DNA of 64,000 nt, taken from contig NZ_JAPJZJ010000001.1 in the NCBI RefSeq assembly GCF_028858515.1, positions 248,001 to 312,000 of the forward strand, given 5' to 3'. Of the stretch, positions 62,854-64,000 are shown piece by piece. The notes below the pieces were generated by a model, which did no database searches, was not told the origin of the DNA, and worked only from the letters and a program-made list of their open reading frames with translations. The position numbers were made by a program, and so were the translations under genes. Positions within the stretch are counted from its first letter, which is position 1. Every line of letters begins with the position of its first letter. The DNA comes from Aurantiacibacter sp. D1-12. Lineage in GTDB: Bacteria > Pseudomonadota > Alphaproteobacteria > Sphingomonadales > Sphingomonadaceae.

Positions 62854-64000
62854 ATGAGTGATTCCCCGGAGAATTCTGACACGCCACCTTGGGGTGATAA
62901 CGCGCCTGAGCAGGAGGAGGAGAACCAGCCTTCCGCTGCCGAGCTGGAGGCTGCGGGTCAAAATTCGATGTTTGGCGGGGAGCCTGCAGAAGCCGCGCTG
63001 GAACCGACAGTGGAAGAAACACCAGTTACTCCTCCAGCGCCGGCTCCTGCACCTACAACTGACGATACGGCGCAGCCCTATCGCGTGCTCGCGCGGAAAT
63101 ACCGCCCGCAGACATTCAGCGGATTGATCGGGCAGGAGCCGATGGTGCGCACGCTCGGCAACGCGATAGAGCGCGACCGGTTGGCGCATGCCTTTCTGAT
63201 GACGGGCGTTCGCGGGGTCGGTAAGACGTCGACTGCGCGCCTGATCGCCAAGGCACTGAATTGCGTCGGGCCAGACGGGCAGGGCGGACCCACTATTGAT
63301 CCGTGCGGCGAGTGCGAGCCGTGCCAGGCGATTGCCGAGGGGCGTCATATCGACGTGATCGAGATGGACGCGGCAAGTCATACCGGTGTGGATGACGTGC
63401 GCGAGATTATCGAGGCGGTGCGCTATGCCGCCGTTTCGGCGCGCTACAAGATCTATATCATTGACGAAGTCCACATGCTGTCTCGCAATGCTTTCAATGC
63501 GTTGCTGAAGACACTTGAGGAACCGCCTGCGCATGTGAAGTTCCTCTTCGCCACCACCGAAGTCGACAAGCTGCCTGTCACGGTGCTCAGCCGGACACAG
63601 CGTTTTGACCTCCGACGCATCCCGTCCGACCTGCTGCAAAAGCATTTCGGCTGGGTGTGCGGTGAAGAAGGTGTCGAGGCCGAGGACGAGGCGCTGGCGA
63701 TGATTGCGGCGGCGGCGGAAGGTTCGGTGCGAGACGGGCTGTCGATCCTCGATCAGGCGATTGCCCATGCCGATATGGAAAGCGGCGATGCGGCGACTGT
63801 CGTGCGTGCGCAGAAGGTGCGCGACATGCTCGGCCTTGCCGATCGCGGTGCGCAGCGGCGGCTGTTCCAGCACGTGCTGGAAGGCGAGCCGCAAAAGCTG
63901 CTCGAGGCGATTGCCGAACAATATGCGCTGGGTGTCGAGCCGCTATCGCTCATGCGCGCGCTGATGGAGTTCACGCACCGCGTGGCTGTCGCGCAGATTG
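62854..64000 (+). CDS. dnaX: DNA polymerase III subunit gamma/tau, 5' part
   Basis: The clamp loader ATPase, cut by the window end after 382 codons. The N-terminus is an acidic Glu/Pro-rich extension (about residues 1-70). Then come the ARKYRPQTFSGLIGQE segment, Walker A (GVRGVGKTST), a zinc module (CGECEPCQ with an earlier Cys) and DEVHMLS, followed by the SRC-like TEVDKLPVTVLSRTQRF. It starts at ATG 62854, just after the SRP RNA gene. Confidence 0.96.
   Translation, partial: MSDSPENSDTPPWGDNAPEQEEENQPSAAELEAAGQNSMFGGEPAEAALEPTVEETPVTPPAPAPAPTTDDTAQPYRVLARKYRPQTFSGLIGQEPMVRTLGNAIERDRLAHAFLMTGVRGVGKTSTARLIAKALNCVGPDGQGGPTIDPCGECEPCQAIAEGRHIDVIEMDAASHTGVDDVREIIEAVRYAAVSARYKIYIIDEVHMLSRNAFNALLKTLEEPPAHVKFLFATTEVDKLPVTVLSRTQRFDLRRIPSDLLQKHFGWVCGEEGVEAEDEALAMIAAAAEGSVRDGLSILDQAIAHADMESGDAATVVRAQKVRDMLGLADRGAQRRLFQHVLEGEPQKLLEAIAEQYALGVEPLSLMRALMEFTHRVAVAQI

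Noticed and set aside
62794-63921. Long open frame on the minus strand, 375 codons
   Set aside because: It lies opposite dnaX, which has a full set of clamp-loader motifs; the antisense frame is only a by-product of high GC.

Overview
The window looks like a chromosomal segment of a high-GC alphaproteobacterium of the order Sphingomonadales, most likely an Erythrobacteraceae member. This is inferred from the gene families (class I lysyl-tRNA synthetase, CobT, an NDUFS4-type complex I subunit, the rpmF-plsX-fabH-ihfA-merR block, a WalW-like deacetylase beside a histidine kinase) and not from a database search. Most genes are housekeeping. They are tightly packed, and several convergent pairs overlap by a few bases at their stop codons. 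No integrase, transposase, prophage block or CRISPR array was seen.

Layout. 0-8.4 kb: priA, a DUF4197 lipoprotein, cobT, an AT-richer orphan gene, a DUF2939 protein, cysS and a membrane-anchored TIR-like protein. 8.5-14 kb: an acetolactate-synthase-like TPP enzyme with an aldehyde dehydrogenase, small hypotheticals, an S24 repressor with a repeated upstream motif, a metallo-hydrolase and a MAPEG protein. 14.2-17.4 kb: rpmF-plsX-fabH-ihfA-merR. 17.4-20.6 kb: a SixA-like phosphatase coupled to an Fe-S helicase. 21-24 kb: two Ala/Pro-rich single-pass envelope proteins, each preceded by nearly the same 16-bp palindrome, then an MscS channel. 24-28.7 kb: lysK, a prolyl-4-hydroxylase-like enzyme, an RcnB-like repeat protein and an FKBP isomerase. 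28.7-29.8 kb: an AT-richer accessory patch with a possible small membrane protein and a HEPN-like protein. 29.8-39.9 kb: ettA, an M28 peptidase, tRNA-Ile2, a nuclease, tRNA-Pro(TGG), a LacI regulator, a deacetylase with a degenerate histidine kinase, an Lrp regulator, a GFA protein and an OmpA protein. 40-44.3 kb: aroQ-accB-accC, an orphan GTA-type holin, a redoxin/prolyl-hydroxylase fusion and tRNA-Pro(GGG). 44.5-47.5 kb: yajC-secD-secF. 47.5-53.3 kb: a glycosyltransferase, an XRE regulator divergent from a DUF6456 gene, an acidic protein and a Uup-type ABC-F ATPase. 53.4-64 kb: a SIMPL protein, a PepSY/response-regulator/kinase set, an Arg-rich lipoprotein, chorismate mutase, ispB, hrpB, a complex I subunit, a repeat lipoprotein, the SRP RNA gene and the 5' part of dnaX.

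Functionally the segment covers replication restart and clamp loading (priA, dnaX), translation (cysS, lysK, rpmF, ettA, uup, three tRNAs), fatty-acid synthesis (accBC, plsX, fabH), protein export (yajC-secDF, ffs) and envelope maintenance. The most unusual signals are non-coding. One is a pair of short intergenic repeats (called A and B here) seen in the same order at three loci. Another is the sequence TGTAGGAAAG, also found between an XRE/S24-like regulator and its divergent neighbour. The third is a GAAC-N4-GTTC palindrome in front of two similar envelope genes. Candidate accessory or defence-like proteins are the TIR-like and HEPN-like genes.
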